Assembly (NCBI GenBank): GCA_049301135.1 | Contig: JBAQKP010000193.1 | Location: forward strand, 1-7,434 | Source: JAYXXU01 sp049301135 | GTDB lineage: Bacteria > Pseudomonadota > Gammaproteobacteria > Pseudomonadales > Moraxellaceae | Reading direction: 5' to 3' | DNA: 7,434 bases | Shown here: one piece after another, positions 6,547 through 7,434 of the stretch | How the letters are laid out: the number at the start of each line of letters is the position of its first letter | Numbering within the stretch: position 1 is the stretch's first letter | Made by a program: the position numbers and the translations under genes | The notes under the pieces: model-generated | Databases searched by the model: none | Seen by the model: only the letters and a program-made list of their open reading frames with translations | What the model was told of the DNA's origin: nothing

Positions 6547-7434
6547 CCCTTCGCAAAAAGAAAGTCCTAGCCTTAACTGATGGTCGTGCGGGGCATCGCA
6601 GTAAGACGCAAGGGGTGCTGAATGCGTTGGCGCAGCTTGCGCCGATTAAGGTGATTTGGCTGGAGGTTAGTGCTCCGCATGCGATCTTGCGCAGATTGTC
6701 GCGCTGGCTGACCCGTCGTACAGGGTTCAGTAGTTTAGGTTGGTATTTGACACCATCTGCATTACCGAATCATATTGATCTAGTGGTGTCGTCTGGCGCA
6801 GATACCCTCGTGCCGAATTTATTGCTGAGTCGGCATTATGCTTGCCCAAACATCATTAACAGTTCGCTCAAAGGCTTTACGGCCGATCAGTTTACCGTAG
6901 CGTTGCAACTCGGCCAAGTGTTGGCAGATTTAACGCCAACCGTACCACCGAATCAGATGTCATTTGACCATGATGGACAGCGTAGACGAGCAGCACGACA
7001 CCGCTTAGGACTTTGCCCAGATCGCCGCGTTTTAACCTTGTTGATCGGTGAAAATACCCGTGAATACCAATCGGTCAACCCGCAGTTATTGGCTGAGATT
7101 GTGGCGTGGTTTCGGCGACATACCGATGCTGTACTATTGCTGAGTAGCTCGCGGCGTGCCCAACTGGCGACCGAACAGGCGTTGATACAGGTGTTATCGT
7201 TGCGTACAGATGATCAGGTGACATGGGTGCAGCAAGGTCAGTCCTGCCATATCGCGGATTATATCTATGCAGCGGATTGGGTGCTGTGTACAGCGGATTC
7301 TGAGTCGATGTTGGCTGAGGTGGTCAGTGCAGGGCGGTTGGCGCTGGTGCCTGAGTATGCGGGCCAAGGTTTAACCGCACAAAATCAATGGCTCGCCCAA
7401 CTGACTGCACAAGGCCATCTGTTGTGGCTGAATC
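6543..7434 (+). CDS. second ELM1-like family protein, 3' end outside the window
   Basis: The frame is open from the ATG at 6543 to the window edge (297 complete codons, no stop). The start overlaps the previous stop as ATGA, so translation is probably coupled; no independent ribosome-binding site is clear. The N-terminus LALTDGRAGHRSKTQGVL (9-26) is a closer match to the ELM1-family opening than that of its neighbour. Further along are a VVSSGADTLVPNLLL segment, LLIGENTREYQ (166-176) in place of the neighbour's GGASK region, LLSSSRRAQ (199-207, like the family 'TSRRTP'), and CTADSESMLAEVVSAG (249-264) matching VTEDSVSMISEAWTAG upstream. It is thus a paralogue of the preceding gene, strongly diverged in the middle. 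I expect a related but distinct sugar-transfer or sugar-nucleotide function in surface polysaccharide synthesis. The substrate is unknown, and the missing end prevents a length comparison. Confidence 0.8.
   Translation, partial: MTLRKKKVLALTDGRAGHRSKTQGVLNALAQLAPIKVIWLEVSAPHAILRRLSRWLTRRTGFSSLGWYLTPSALPNHIDLVVSSGADTLVPNLLLSRHYACPNIINSSLKGFTADQFTVALQLGQVLADLTPTVPPNQMSFDHDGQRRRAARHRLGLCPDRRVLTLLIGENTREYQSVNPQLLAEIVAWFRRHTDAVLLLSSSRRAQLATEQALIQVLSLRTDDQVTWVQQGQSCHIADYIYAADWVLCTADSESMLAEVVSAGRLALVPEYAGQGLTAQNQWLAQLTAQGHLLWLN

Overview
The window looks like chromosomal core DNA of a gammaproteobacterium, most likely Pseudomonadales and probably near Moraxellaceae. This rests on the gene order glnE-ilvE followed by cell-surface glycosylation-type genes, on the IlvE N-terminus (SMADRDG), which resembles what I remember of Pseudomonas and Acinetobacter IlvE, and on the glnE architecture. 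I ran no database search, so the taxonomy is an inference. Five coding regions account for nearly all of the sequence. I see no RNA genes, insertion sequences, CRISPR arrays or prophage genes.

Left part (1-1699, minus strand). An AT-rich stretch (1-198) with T-tracts and a perfect 9-bp inverted repeat lies downstream of two leftward genes that overlap by 17 bp. The first is a membrane-anchored SIMPL (DUF541) protein. The second is a secreted, ModA-like solute-binding protein with no transporter partners in the window. Both products should face the periplasm.

Middle part (1700-5605, plus strand). A 61-bp divergent spacer separates the SIMPL gene from glnE, the complete two-domain glutamine synthetase adenylyltransferase/adenylyl-removing enzyme. 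ilvE, the branched-chain amino acid aminotransferase, follows closely. Together they link control of nitrogen assimilation (GlnE acts on glutamine synthetase) with glutamate-dependent transamination of Leu, Ile and Val. A strong intrinsic terminator closes ilvE.

Right part (5606-7434, plus strand). Two adjacent genes of the ELM1-like family (PF06258; a GT-B-type, probably glycosyltransferase fold) overlap by ATGA, and the second runs off the window. In Acinetobacter the lipooligosaccharide outer-core locus lies next to ilvE, and in Pseudomonas LPS core genes follow glnE-ilvE. The pair is therefore best read as the start of a LOS/LPS core biosynthesis cluster.

I did not find a convincing undescribed system. 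The points most worth a second look are the tandem, diverged ELM1-like pair, the SIMPL plus orphan ModA-like pair, and several regulatory details at the gene junctions.
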